Shown: positions 1 through 8,062, numbered from the stretch's first letter. The stretch: DNA of 64,000 nt from Kocuria marina (GCF_000786655.1 NZ_JROM01000039.1:1-64000); one strand, 5' to 3'. A program made the numbers and translations. Notes: generated by a model not told the origin, from the letters alone.

Positions 1-261
1 TATAATTACCACCGCCCGCACACTGCCTGCGGCGAGAAGCCCCCGGCCTCACGCGTCCCGGCCCGTGTCAATAACGTCATGGCCTCTTACACCTAGGGAA
101 GAAGCCATGTTGTTGACGCGTGCCGGGGTTCATGAAGCCGGGAAGCCGGTGGGGCGCCGAATGCTGTGGGCGTACGGTGGAATCAGAACGACGTGATCCG
201 GTGATCAGGTGAGCGACCCATCCCTGGTACCGTCGCGCCCACTTGGCTAGAAGGGAACGGC
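1..261. other. Non-coding leader upstream of the Crp/Fnr gene
   Basis: I see no supportable coding region in these 261 bases. The stretch precedes the regulator at 262, and a GAAGGG ribosome binding site lies about 6 bases before its ATG. TAGAAG-like sequence near 248 could form part of a promoter, but no convincing -35/-10 pair is visible. The end of any gene lying to the left is not recognisable here. Confidence 0.4.
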
Positions 262-1086
262 ATGAGCACCCCCTCCCACGGCGAGGACCTGCAGGGGTCG
301 CCGGCGCGGATGTCCCCGGATGCTACCCCGGTGTCTGCTCGGCGGCGGATCCCGTTGCGGTCGACCTGCGCGCAGCCCCACGCCTGTCCGGCGCCGGTGC
401 GGATGCGGGTGCTGTCCCGGACACCGATGTTCGCCGGGCTGGTCGAGGAGCAGCTGGCCGACATCGACCGGAGGATGACCTCCCTGTCCTGGGCTGAGGG
501 GGACGCGCTCCACGTCGAGGGCGCACCGGCTGAGCACCTCTACCTCGTAGCCGCGGGACGGGCCAAGGCTTACCGGACCGCCCCGAATGGGCAAGAGGTC
601 GTGGTGGAGCTACTGGGGCCGGGAGACCTGTTCGGCGGGCTGCGCACCCTCGGCCAGGAAGCCTACGCCGAGACTGTCGAGGCTTTGACCACCGTGTGCG
701 CCCTGCGGATCGGCGACGATGCGTTCCGCCAGATCCTCGGCGAGCACCCAGAGGTGGGGCTGCGGGTGCTCGAGGACACCACAGCGCTGCTCGCCCAGGC
801 CCGCGCCGACGTCACCCGGCAGTCCACGGGCACCGTGGCCGAGCGACTGGCGGCGGTCCTGCTGCGCCTGGCGGAGAAGTTCGGGGAGCCCGCCCGCGAG
901 GGCGGGACCTTGATCGAGCTGCCGCTGTCGCGGGCGGATCTGGCGGGGATGACCGGGTCGACCCCGGAGTCCGTCTCCCGGGTGATGAGCCGGTGGCGCA
1001 AGGACGGTGTCATCGACGCCGGCCGCCGCTGGACTGCCGTGCGTGACCCGCGCTGGCTGGCGGAGATCGCCGGAGCGGAGGCCTGA
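262..1086 (+). CDS. Crp/Fnr-family transcriptional regulator
   Basis: A 274-residue DNA-binding regulator. Residues about 50-165 form a cyclic-nucleotide-binding-type beta-roll (start PMFAGLVEEQL), and about 185-260 form a Crp-type winged helix with the recognition helix around STPESVSRVMSRW. The N-terminus is longer than in classical Crp and carries Cys36 and Cys42; a third Cys lies at 146. An FNR-like or thiol-based redox sensor is therefore possible, but this is inference, since FNR itself uses four Cys. The start at 262 is chosen for its GAAGGG Shine-Dalgarno; an internal ATG at 403 would remove both N-terminal Cys. It sits directly upstream of a heavy-metal-associated protein and a P1B ATPase, and two matching TTGATTGA-containing elements precede those genes, so it is the obvious candidate controller of the module. 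Confidence 0.9.
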   Translation: MSTPSHGEDLQGSPARMSPDATPVSARRRIPLRSTCAQPHACPAPVRMRVLSRTPMFAGLVEEQLADIDRRMTSLSWAEGDALHVEGAPAEHLYLVAAGRAKAYRTAPNGQEVVVELLGPGDLFGGLRTLGQEAYAETVEALTTVCALRIGDDAFRQILGEHPEVGLRVLEDTTALLAQARADVTRQSTGTVAERLAAVLLRLAEKFGEPAREGGTLIELPLSRADLAGMTGSTPESVSRVMSRWRKDGVIDAGRRWTAVRDPRWLAEIAGAEA

Positions 1087-1100
1087 CCCCCGAGCTTCGC

Positions 1101-1149
1101 GGTTGATTGACGCCCGTCATGGTCCGAGGACCCGGTCCTTCGTAGGTTG
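1101..1149 (+). promoter_or_regulatory. Candidate Crp/Fnr site and promoter, copy 1
   Basis: GGTTGATTGA at 1101-1110 is followed by CCCG-T-CATG, with CGTAGG at 1141-1146. The same block, with the same 40-base distance from TTGAT to TAG, stands before the P-type ATPase at about 1554-1600. The core TTGAC-GCCC-GTCAT reads as an imperfect dyad of Crp/Fnr half-sites. The distance to the CGTAG element would suit an activator binding just upstream of a -10 region. Function is inferred from the duplication and the neighbouring regulator. Confidence 0.5.
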
Positions 1150-1201
1150 GAGACACACCCGATGAGGTGAGTACTCCACAACAGGGAGAGGAACCATCAC
1201 C

Positions 1202-1441
1202 ATGACCACCACCACAGCCACCACCACTCACACGGTCCTGCGCGCCGAGGGCTTCTCCTGCCCCTCCTGCGTGGCCAAGATCGAGAAGCGCGTCGGGCGT
1301 CTGAAGGGCGTCGACGCGGTGAAGGTCCACTTCGCTTCGGCCCGCATCGAGGTCGACCACGACCCTGCCCACGTGAGTGTGGAGGACATCGTCGCCGCTG
1401 TTGCCAAGGCCGGCTACACCGCCCGCCCCGCCGCCTTCTGA
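1202..1441 (+). CDS. Heavy-metal-associated (CopZ-like) carrier protein
   Basis: A 79-residue single HMA domain with the metal-binding loop GFSCPSC (Cys20 and Cys23), beta-alpha-beta-beta-alpha-beta fold length, and no signal peptide, so it acts in the cytosol. Such proteins bind a soft or transition metal ion through the CxxC and hand it to a P1B ATPase or a sensor. The ATPase 200 bases downstream lacks its own N-terminal HMA domain, so this protein probably supplies it as a separate polypeptide. A strong terminator follows, and the gene has its own copy of the TTGATTGA promoter element, so it can be expressed independently. Which metal it carries (Cu, Zn, Cd or other) cannot be told from the sequence. 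Confidence 0.9.
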   Translation: MTTTTATTTHTVLRAEGFSCPSCVAKIEKRVGRLKGVDAVKVHFASARIEVDHDPAHVSVEDIVAAVAKAGYTARPAAF

Positions 1442-1460
1442 CCCGCCGCACCCACAGCCC

Positions 1461-1503
1461 GCGCCGCTGCCGGGACCTCCCCAGGAGGTCACGGCAGCGG
1501 CGC
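1461..1503 (+). terminator. Strong hairpin terminator after the HMA gene
   Basis: Two 20-base arms (1461-1480 and 1484-1503) pair with one mismatch around a 3-base CCA loop, starting GCGCCGCTGCC and ending GGCAGCGGCGC, followed by a short T-containing run (CTCTTCGTT). It separates the HMA gene from the ATPase gene. Confidence 0.85.
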
Positions 1504-1553
1504 TCTTCGTTGCCCGCCGAGCCGGCGCTCATTGGCCCTTCCTGCGATCGTGC

Positions 1554-1602
1554 GGTTGATTGATCCCCGACATGTTCGGGTCCGTGGGCTGTGCGTAGCG
1601 TC
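1554..1602 (+). promoter_or_regulatory. Candidate Crp/Fnr site and promoter, copy 2
   Basis: GGTTGATTGAT at 1554-1564, then CCCG-A-CATG, and CGTAG at 1594-1598. The block matches the one before the HMA gene in sequence and in the 40-base spacing from TTGAT to TAG. It lies just upstream of the ATPase gene. A shared regulator, most simply the Crp/Fnr protein at 262, is inferred. Confidence 0.5.
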
Positions 1603-1654
1603 GTGAACAAGCTCCCATCAGGGGCGAGAACGGTTACCAGGAAGGACGGACATC

Positions 1655-3583
1655 ATGAACAGGGTGCAGAGGTGGATTTACGGCCGGTGGGCGATCCCCG
1701 CGGTTGCGGGGGTGCTGATCCTTGCCTCGTTCGCAGCGTCCGAGGTTGCTGGCTCGGTCCTGTGGGCGGATGTGCTCATGCTCGCCGCCGCCGTCGTCGC
1801 CGGCTACCAGATCGTGGTCAAGGCCGTGCGGGCGTTGGCCGCCCGCACGGTCGGGATCGACCTGCTGGTGGCGGTCGCCGCGATCGGGGCGGTCATCATC
1901 GGCAATTACTGGGAGGCCGCCGCGGTGACTTTCCTCTTCGCGGTCGGTCATGCCCTGGAGTCCACCACCCTGAACAAGACCCGCTCGGCGCTGGCCGAGC
2001 TCGTTGCGGTCGCCCCGGACACCGCCGTCGTACTCCGTGGCGGGGAACAGGTGGAGGTTCCGGCCGCGGATGTGGTGATGGGTGAGATCGTGCTGGTCAA
2101 GAACGGGGCCAAGGTTCCCGTCGACGGCCAGGTCGTGGCCGGCACCGGTGCCGTGGACGAGGCCTCCATCACCGGCGAGTCCATCCCGGTGGAGAAAGGT
2201 GAGGGCGATCAGGTCTTCGCCGGCACCGTCTCCCGCGGCGGGTTCCTGCAGGTGCTGGCCACTGGCATCGGTGCCGACACCACCTTGGCGCGGATCATCC
2301 ACCGGGTGGAGGAGGCCCAGGACGCCAAGGCGGCCACCCAGGCGTTCATCGACCGGTTCTCCACCTGGTACACCCCCGCGATCATGGTCCTGGCCCTGGC
2401 TGCCGGGTTGATCACCGGGGACGTGGTGCTCGCCCTGACCCTGCTGGTCATCGGCTGCCCCGGTGCCCTGGTGATCTCCATCCCGGTCGCCATCGTGGCC
2501 GGCATCGGCCGCGCGGCCCGCAACGGCATCTTGATCAAGGGTGGGGAGTTCTTGGAGACCTCCGCGAAGATCACCGCCGTCGCCGTCGACAAGACCGGCA
2601 CGCTCACCGAGGGCCGCCCGCAGTTGACCGACGTGGTCGTGCTGGACCCGGCGCTGGACCGCGCGGGCGTGCTGGGCTGGGCCGCGGCCGCGGAGGCTGG
2701 CTCCGAGCATCCCCTGGCCCGCCCGATCCTCGACGCCGCTGCGGCCGAGGGCGTGGGCGCCTCGGCGGTTCCCGAGGCGGTCGACCCGGTCCCGGGCAAG
2801 GGCATCGTGTCGACCACTGACGGGGTGCGGGTGCTGATCGGCAACGCCGCGTTGCTGGAGCAGTACGGCATCACCGACCCGAAGGCTGCAGCTGCGGCTC
2901 AGGAGCTGGCCGCGGCCGGGCGGACCCCGATGATCGTGGCCGTCGATGACGCCGTGGCCGGGGTGCTCGCCGTGGCCGACCAGGTCCGCTCCGACGCGGC
3001 CGAGATGGTTGCCCGGCTGCACGAGGCGGGGGTGGAGAAGGTCGTCATGCTCACCGGTGACGCCCCGCTGGTGGCCCAGGCCATCGGCCACGTCACCGGC
3101 GTCGACGAGGTGCGTGCCGGGCTGCTGCCCGAGGACAAGCTCGAGGCGGTGGCGGCGCTGCAGCAGGAGGGCCACGTGGTGGCCATGGTCGGTGACGGCG
3201 TCAATGACGCCCCCGCCCTGGCCACCGCGGACATCGGCGCGGCGATGGGTGCGGCCGGCTCGGCCGTGGCCGTGGAGACCGCCGACATCGCCCTGATGGG
3301 CGACAACCTGCTGAAGCTGCCCGAAGCGATCGGGCTGGCCAAGCGCACCGTGACCGTGATGCATCAGAACATCACCGTCGCCCTGATCACGGTGGTGCTG
3401 CTGCTGGCCGGGGTCTTCGCCGGCGGGGTCACGATGTCGATCGGGATGCTCGTCCACGAGGCTTCTGTGCTCGTCGTGATCGCCAACGCCATGCGCCTGC
3501 TGCGCCGCACCCAGGACACCACCCCCACCCGCACCACCACACCGGCCGTCCCGACCACGAACCGGGTGACCTCCCGGTCCTAG
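1655..3583 (+). CDS. P1B-type heavy-metal-transporting ATPase with CPG motif
   Basis: A 642-residue inner-membrane cation pump. Four N-terminal membrane segments (about residues 10-110) precede the actuator loop with TGES. Next come a membrane pair with the ion-site motif Cys268-Pro-Gly, phosphorylation at Asp312 in DKTGT, the HP motif (SEHPLARP), the hinge GDGVNDAP and a terminal membrane pair. Length and order fit P1B ATPases that export or import Cu, Zn, Cd, Co or Ni. Two things are unusual: the ion-binding CPx motif is CPG rather than CPC or SPC, and the last membrane segment has HEAS where P1B-4 members carry an HEGGT-like motif. There is no N-terminal HMA domain; a separate HMA protein is encoded just upstream. 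The substrate is therefore uncertain. The gene lies in the Crp/Fnr module and ends at a 13-bp hairpin. Confidence 0.92.
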   Translation: MNRVQRWIYGRWAIPAVAGVLILASFAASEVAGSVLWADVLMLAAAVVAGYQIVVKAVRALAARTVGIDLLVAVAAIGAVIIGNYWEAAAVTFLFAVGHALESTTLNKTRSALAELVAVAPDTAVVLRGGEQVEVPAADVVMGEIVLVKNGAKVPVDGQVVAGTGAVDEASITGESIPVEKGEGDQVFAGTVSRGGFLQVLATGIGADTTLARIIHRVEEAQDAKAATQAFIDRFSTWYTPAIMVLALAAGLITGDVVLALTLLVIGCPGALVISIPVAIVAGIGRAARNGILIKGGEFLETSAKITAVAVDKTGTLTEGRPQLTDVVVLDPALDRAGVLGWAAAAEAGSEHPLARPILDAAAAEGVGASAVPEAVDPVPGKGIVSTTDGVRVLIGNAALLEQYGITDPKAAAAAQELAAAGRTPMIVAVDDAVAGVLAVADQVRSDAAEMVARLHEAGVEKVVMLTGDAPLVAQAIGHVTGVDEVRAGLLPEDKLEAVAALQQEGHVVAMVGDGVNDAPALATADIGAAMGAAGSAVAVETADIALMGDNLLKLPEAIGLAKRTVTVMHQNITVALITVVLLLAGVFAGGVTMSIGMLVHEASVLVVIANAMRLLRRTQDTTPTRTTTPAVPTTNRVTSRS

Positions 3584-3590
3584 GACACCA

Positions 3591-3629
3591 CCGTGGCGGG
3601 CGGCCCCACCCCAGGACCGCCCGCCACGG
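3591..3629 (+). terminator. Hairpin between ATPase and cupin genes
   Basis: A perfect 13-bp stem (CCGTGGCGGGCGG at 3591-3603 with its complement at 3617-3629) closes a 13-base loop 8 bases after the ATPase stop. No clear U-run follows, so it may be partial or act as an mRNA 3' stabiliser. Confidence 0.7.
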
Positions 3630-3697
3630 GGCGGAACGCACCACCAGTCCTGCCCAGCCCCGGGCAGAAAAACCACCATCACTGCAGGAGGAACATC

Positions 3698-4126
3698 ATG
3701 AGCGCGCAAGAGCACTTCACCATCGAGGGCAACATTGAGCACTTCACCATCGCCGACATCGCCGGCCGCAACCCCGACTTCCGCCGGGTGCTGTGGACCG
3801 GCCAACACTCCCAGATCGTGATCATGACCATCCCCGCCGGTGGTGAGATCGGTGAGGAGGTTCACGAGCACACCGATCAGATCCTCACCTTCGTCGCCGG
3901 CACCGGGGAAGCCGACCTGAACGGGCACACGCATCCGATCGAGGCCGGTGACCAGTGCGCGGTCCCGGCCGGGGCCCGGCACAACTTCCGCAACACCGGG
4001 GATGAGCCCCTGGTGCTCTACACCGTCTACAGCCCACCCGAGCACGCCGCCGAAGCCGCCTACGCCACCAAGGAGGAGGCGGACGCGGCCGAGGCCGCCG
4101 GCCGGGACGAATCCCCGACCACCTGA
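3698..4126 (+). CDS. Cupin-domain protein
   Basis: A 142-residue soluble protein with one RmlC-like cupin barrel. Cupin motif 1 is visible as VHEHTDQ (His56, His58) with a following Gly-rich turn, and motif 2 as VPAGARHNF. These supply the His/Glu ligands of a mononuclear metal centre. The C-terminus is rich in Ala, Glu and Asp. The start at 3698 is chosen for the AGGAGG Shine-Dalgarno 5 bases upstream. It is followed 44 bases later by an NAD(P)H oxidoreductase, so the two are probably co-transcribed. Single-domain cupins cover isomerases, dioxygenases and small-molecule sensors, and the sequence does not decide among these. Its place in the metal/redox module suggests a stress or detoxification role. 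Confidence 0.8.
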   Translation: MSAQEHFTIEGNIEHFTIADIAGRNPDFRRVLWTGQHSQIVIMTIPAGGEIGEEVHEHTDQILTFVAGTGEADLNGHTHPIEAGDQCAVPAGARHNFRNTGDEPLVLYTVYSPPEHAAEAAYATKEEADAAEAAGRDESPTT

Positions 4127-4170
4127 GCCCGCACCCGTCCACACCTTCTAGAGAAGAAACGAGGAAGACC

Positions 4171-5118
4171 ATGTCCACGGTCTACGTGTTCACCGACTTC
4201 GGCGGTCCTGAGACCCAACAGCTCCTCGATCGGCCCGCCCCGCAGCCTGGCCCGGGCGAGCTGGCCGTGGAGGTTCGGGCCGCCGGGGTGAACCCCGTCG
4301 ACTGGAAGATCCGCTCCGGGGCACTGGGGCGGGACCGGGAGCTGCCGGCCCCGATGGGCCGGGAGGTCTCCGGCGTCGTGACCGATCTCGGGGAAGGCGT
4401 GGAGGGTTTCGCGGTCGGTGACGAGGTCCTCGGCCCCGTCGCCGACGGCCACGGCGGGTTCGCCGAGCACACCCTCGTGCGGGCGGCCGAGGCGGTGGCC
4501 AAGCCCGAGGAGATCTCCTTCGCCGACGCGGCGACCATCCCGGTGGCTGCGGCCACCGCCTATGACGCCACCCACCAGATCGAACTCGACCCCGGCCAGA
4601 GGCTGCTGATCCTCGGCGCCGGCGGCGGGGTGGGACTGATGGCCGCCCAGATCGGGTCCGTCCACCAGTTCACCGTCATCGGGGTCGCCAGCCAGTCCAA
4701 GCGCAAGATCGTCGAATCCACTGGGGCGACCTTCGTTCCCTCCGGGAAGGGCGTGGCCGACCGCGTCCGCGAGGTCGCCCCCGAGGGGGTGGACCTTATC
4801 GTCGACCTCGTCGGAGGTGAGGCCCTGCGCGAGGTTGTTGGTCTGGTTGCCGATCCGACCAGGATCATCTCCGCGGCCGACGCCACGACCGCCACAGAAC
4901 TGGGCGGGGCGGCACTGGAACGCACCCAGGAGGCGATGGAAAAGATCACCGAGGTCATCGAATACGGACTCGTCGATCCCCACGTCACCGCCTGCTACCC
5001 CCTGACAGAAGCAGGACGGGCGATCGCCGAGGTCGAGACCGGCCACGCCACCGGCAAGATCGTCCTCGAACCCACCCCGTGTGCTGATCCTGGGCACGCC
5101 CGGAGCCTCGTGCGGTGA
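4171..5118 (+). CDS. Zinc-independent NAD(P)H quinone oxidoreductase (MDR family)
   Basis: A 315-residue medium-chain dehydrogenase/reductase. A GroES-like N-terminal half (PGELAVEVRAAGVNPVDWK) leads to a Rossmann domain with the nucleotide loop ILGAGGGVG near residue 150. The catalytic-zinc Cys/His set of alcohol dehydrogenases is absent and the NPVDWK motif typical of quinone oxidoreductases is present. It should reduce quinones or enone-type electrophiles with NADPH in the cytosol. It lies 44 bases after the cupin gene with no terminator between, and a perfect 13-bp hairpin follows it. Co-regulation with the upstream Crp/Fnr and metal genes is inferred from order only. Confidence 0.88.
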   Translation: MSTVYVFTDFGGPETQQLLDRPAPQPGPGELAVEVRAAGVNPVDWKIRSGALGRDRELPAPMGREVSGVVTDLGEGVEGFAVGDEVLGPVADGHGGFAEHTLVRAAEAVAKPEEISFADAATIPVAAATAYDATHQIELDPGQRLLILGAGGGVGLMAAQIGSVHQFTVIGVASQSKRKIVESTGATFVPSGKGVADRVREVAPEGVDLIVDLVGGEALREVVGLVADPTRIISAADATTATELGGAALERTQEAMEKITEVIEYGLVDPHVTACYPLTEAGRAIAEVETGHATGKIVLEPTPCADPGHARSLVR

Positions 5119-5132
5119 GAACAAGGGCGCCA

Positions 5133-5170
5133 GTGTGGCGGCCCCAGCCCATTGACGGGGGCCGCCACAC
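5133..5170 (+). terminator. Perfect 13-bp hairpin after the oxidoreductase
   Basis: GTGTGGCGGCCCC at 5133-5145 pairs perfectly with 5158-5170 around a 12-base loop, starting 15 bases after the stop codon. It ends the cupin-oxidoreductase unit. Confidence 0.8.
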
Positions 5171-5238
5171 CAGCACCTGTCGAACCATCTTGAGGCGGGG
5201 CGCGAGAGAGCCGGTCTAACATACGGAAGGAACATCCC

Positions 5239-5433
5239 ATGCGCCAGAAGACCAGTCCGACCACGAGCCCCCGCATCGCCACGGCGACGCGCACCAGCGT
5301 CGAACCCGTCCAGCTCCAGCAGCTGATCAAGAACGCGGAAACAGCCGCCGCCCAGTACGACCGGGACGAAGCGAGGGTCGAAGGGTGGGCACGCGATTCC
5401 TTCCCCGCCTCCGACCCGCCCCAGAACTACTAG
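5239..5433 (+). CDS. Small protein with C-terminal SFPASDPP motif
   Basis: A 64-residue soluble protein with a good ribosome binding site (GGAAGGAA, 6 bases from the ATG). The N-terminal half is Thr/Ser-rich and basic, the middle is a charged helix (about residues 24-50), and the C-terminus reads RDSFPASDPPQNY. The DSFPASDPP tail occurs in a widespread set of very small proteins of unknown function, mostly in stress or plasmid-type contexts as far as I recall. No enzyme function is suggested. It has its own unit: a terminator lies before it, and the next gene is convergent. Confidence 0.75.
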   Translation: MRQKTSPTTSPRIATATRTSVEPVQLQQLIKNAETAAAQYDRDEARVEGWARDSFPASDPPQNY

Positions 5434-5551
5434 ACCCCAGGGGTTGACTGCTCGGGCGTCCCGAGGAGCTACGGGTGCTCGGCCCCGGCCGGGGAGAGGC
5501 AGATGCCTCCACCCCGACACAGGGTCGGTGTTCCCGCCAGGGCGGGAGGCG

Positions 5552-6787
5552 TCACCGCAGGCGCAGCGGGGCGGTGGCGAAACCGCCGACCGGTGGCAGT
5601 TCGCGTTGCCGCGGCCGGTCCGGGTCGGGTTCGATCGCGGCCGTCGCCGCCAGGGCGGCGCGGGTCAGTGCCCGCAGCTCGAGGGTCGCCAGGGGCCTGC
5701 CGGGGCACACATGCTTGCCGATCCCGTACACCAGGTTGTACGGGGCGTTGCCGACCGGGTCGAACGCCTCCGGGTCGCCGAAGATCCGCGGGTCACGGTT
5801 GGCGGAGGTCCAGTTCAGGAGCACCCGGTTACCAGCGGCCAGTTCTCGACCACCGACTGTGACGGGTTCCGTCGTGATGCGGCGGTTGGCGACGAACGGG
5901 TCGTCGATCCGCAGGATCTCGTCGAGGATCGCGTCGAACTCCCGGTCGGACACCTCCGAACGCAGCCGGTCCTGCAACTCGGGATGGTCGGCCAGATAAG
6001 TCAGTACCACGCCGGTGCACAACGCCATTGATCCCAGGTCCCCGCCGGTCCAATTGCGCAGGATCGAGACGATCTCCTCGTCGGTGAGCTCCCGCCCATC
6101 AACCCGGGCACGCACGAGCTCGGTGGTCACGTCATCGGGCGCGTCGTCGCCGGCCTCACGGCGGACGTCGGTCAGGGACCGGATGATGGCGTCGAAGCGC
6201 TGGGCGACCTCCGCGGTGCGAGAAGCGTCTCGGGAGCGGGTGGCGGCATGGTTGTCCTGCATCCACTGCAGCAGATCCTCCTCCAGGCCTGCAGGCCACC
6301 CCAGCCAGGCCGTCTGTGCCCGCACCGCGAAGCGGGAGCCGATCTCGACGGCGTCGATCGGGCTGGGGACCTCGAGCTGGCCCACCAGGTCGGTGGCGAC
6401 CCGCTGCACCACCGGCTCCAGGGCGCTCATCCGCTCAGGGGTGAAGTACCGCTCCACGAGGGCGCGGAAGGCCGTGTGGGTAGGACCGTCAAGACCGTTG
6501 GGCACCTGGAGGTGACGGGAGACCGCGTTGGAGAAGCTCTCGTGGTCCAGCGCGGCGGCGGTGACGTCAGCGTGGGTGAACAGCGTCCAAGCACCACTGG
6601 TGTCGCGGGCTACGGGACAGCGTGAGCGCAGCTCGTCGTAGGCGGCCACGGGGTTGCGACGGACCTGCGGGCCCCGCGGGTTCCAATCGGACTGGACGGG
6701 ATCCGTGGCAGGCTCCGGCGCCACCACGGGACCAGTGACCGGGTCCGTGTCGGGGATGATCTCGTCGCTCGGCATGTGCTCCGTCAT
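5552..6787 (-). CDS. Cytochrome P450
   Basis: A 411-residue soluble bacterial P450 with no membrane anchor. The haem-thiolate loop reads YGIGKHVCPGRP, with the Cys ligand and a Tyr in place of the usual first Phe. The K-helix ExxR is visible in DEILRIDDP. The I-helix reads NWTGGDLGS, where the usual acid-Thr pair (GGxDT) is not conserved: the Thr position is Gly/Ser. The protein should hydroxylate or otherwise oxidise a small hydrophobic substrate using an external ferredoxin and reductase, neither of which is encoded nearby. The start at 6787 (MTEHMPSDE) is preferred over 6859 because AGGATGGAAG precedes it. The gene is divergent from the butanediol-dehydrogenase-like gene. Confidence 0.9.
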   Translation of the reverse strand: MTEHMPSDEIIPDTDPVTGPVVAPEPATDPVQSDWNPRGPQVRRNPVAAYDELRSRCPVARDTSGAWTLFTHADVTAAALDHESFSNAVSRHLQVPNGLDGPTHTAFRALVERYFTPERMSALEPVVQRVATDLVGQLEVPSPIDAVEIGSRFAVRAQTAWLGWPAGLEEDLLQWMQDNHAATRSRDASRTAEVAQRFDAIIRSLTDVRREAGDDAPDDVTTELVRARVDGRELTDEEIVSILRNWTGGDLGSMALCTGVVLTYLADHPELQDRLRSEVSDREFDAILDEILRIDDPFVANRRITTEPVTVGGRELAAGNRVLLNWTSANRDPRIFGDPEAFDPVGNAPYNLVYGIGKHVCPGRPLATLELRALTRAALAATAAIEPDPDRPRQRELPPVGGFATAPLRLR

Positions 6788-6997
6788 GCTTCCATCCTGG
6801 CATGGGCCATCTGAGTCAGGAACTCCCTCCCAGTACATGTGAGGCAGTTCACTGGGCAACTACACCTTTCGGCTACCTCAGGGACTCTCCTCCTGCCAAA
6901 CCCAGGATGCTTCACTACAACCATGTCTCAGCCTGGAGGGCTTACCGGATTCCGTGCCAGTGGCTACGTTGGAGTGGGACCTCGGAAGGAGAGTGCG

Positions 6998-8062
6998 ATG
7001 AAGGCAGTTCTGTTTTACGGCAAGGAAGACCTGCGCATTGAGCAGATCGAGGAGCCTCAGCTACGGCCGGGCACGGTGAAGATCAAGCCTGCATACAACG
7101 GAATCTGCGGCAGTGATCTGCACCTGTACGAGGACGGGCCGATTCCACCGGCTCCAACAGCCGAGAAGCCGCATCCCATCTCCGGTGAAACCCTCCCCGT
7201 GGTCCTGGGCCATGAGTTCTCGGGAGTGGTGGAAGAGCTCGGGGATGACGTTGAGGGTTTGTCGGTTGGTGATTCTGTGGTGGTGGAACCGCTGATGGTG
7301 GACGGGACGTGTCCGGCTTGCCAGAAGGGTGCCTACAACCTCTGCGAGAAAATGGGCTTTATCGGCATTTCCGGCCGCGGTGGCGGGCTCAGTGAGCACA
7401 TCGTCGTCGAGCGGTGCTGGGTGCACCCTGTCGGTGAGATGCCTCTGGATCAGGCCGCGATGATCGAGCCGTTGTCTGTGGCCGTTCACACGGTCAAGCA
7501 CGCTAGGGCTCAAAGCGGTCAGACTGCGGTCATCGGTGGGGCCGGACCGATCGGCCTGCTCGTGGCTGCCGTCTTGAAAGCCCAGGGCGTGAAGACCATC
7601 GTCAGTGAGGTGTCGAAGGGTCGCTGTGAGATGGCCGCTTCGACCGGGGTCGCCGACGTTGTCGTTGACCCCACGAGTGAGGATTTGAATGCAGTGGTCG
7701 CCTCCCACACCGGTGGGGCTGGGGCTGAGTTGGCGTTCGACGCCGCAGGTGTTGGTGTTGTGATGGACCAGCTGCTGGAGGTGCTGGGCGCCGGAGGGCG
7801 GCTGGAAGTCGTGGCAATCCACTCGAAGCCGGTTCAACTCGATATCACGGCGCAGTTGACCATGCAGGACCGCGAGATGGGCAGCTCGGTCGGATACGCG
7901 AATGATCACGCTGATGCGATCGAGCTGGTCCAAAGAGGCAAGGTGAACCTGGAACCGTTCATCACCAGCCGCATCCGCGCGGACCAGATCATCGAGGAAG
8001 GATTCAAGCGGCTCATCACGAACAAAGACAGCGAGGTAAAGATCCTGGTCTCGATGAGCTAA
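6998..8062 (+). CDS. (R,R)-butanediol dehydrogenase-like zinc alcohol dehydrogenase
   Basis: A 354-residue zinc-dependent MDR dehydrogenase. Catalytic-zinc ligands are visible in GICGSD (Cys) and GHEFSG (His, Glu). The structural-zinc loop is DGTCPACQKGAYNLC, where the first canonical Cys is Asp, a substitution common in the butanediol dehydrogenase branch. A Rossmann motif (GGAGPIGL) follows near residue 180. The best match is 2,3-butanediol/acetoin dehydrogenase, with a sorbitol- or threonine-dehydrogenase-like role as the alternative. The start at 6998 is chosen because GGAAGGAG lies 7 bases upstream; the frame stays open 53 codons further up without a ribosome binding site. It is a single-gene unit divergent from the P450. 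Confidence 0.88.
   Translation: MKAVLFYGKEDLRIEQIEEPQLRPGTVKIKPAYNGICGSDLHLYEDGPIPPAPTAEKPHPISGETLPVVLGHEFSGVVEELGDDVEGLSVGDSVVVEPLMVDGTCPACQKGAYNLCEKMGFIGISGRGGGLSEHIVVERCWVHPVGEMPLDQAAMIEPLSVAVHTVKHARAQSGQTAVIGGAGPIGLLVAAVLKAQGVKTIVSEVSKGRCEMAASTGVADVVVDPTSEDLNAVVASHTGGAGAELAFDAAGVGVVMDQLLEVLGAGGRLEVVAIHSKPVQLDITAQLTMQDREMGSSVGYANDHADAIELVQRGKVNLEPFITSRIRADQIIEEGFKRLITNKDSEVKILVSMS

Noticed and set aside
1634-4144. Long open frame (over 800 codons) on the minus strand opposite the ATPase and cupin genes
   Set aside because: It is a shadow of high-GC codon use; its translation is low-complexity Gly/His/Asp/Arg and resembles no family, while the plus strand encodes complete motif-bearing proteins.
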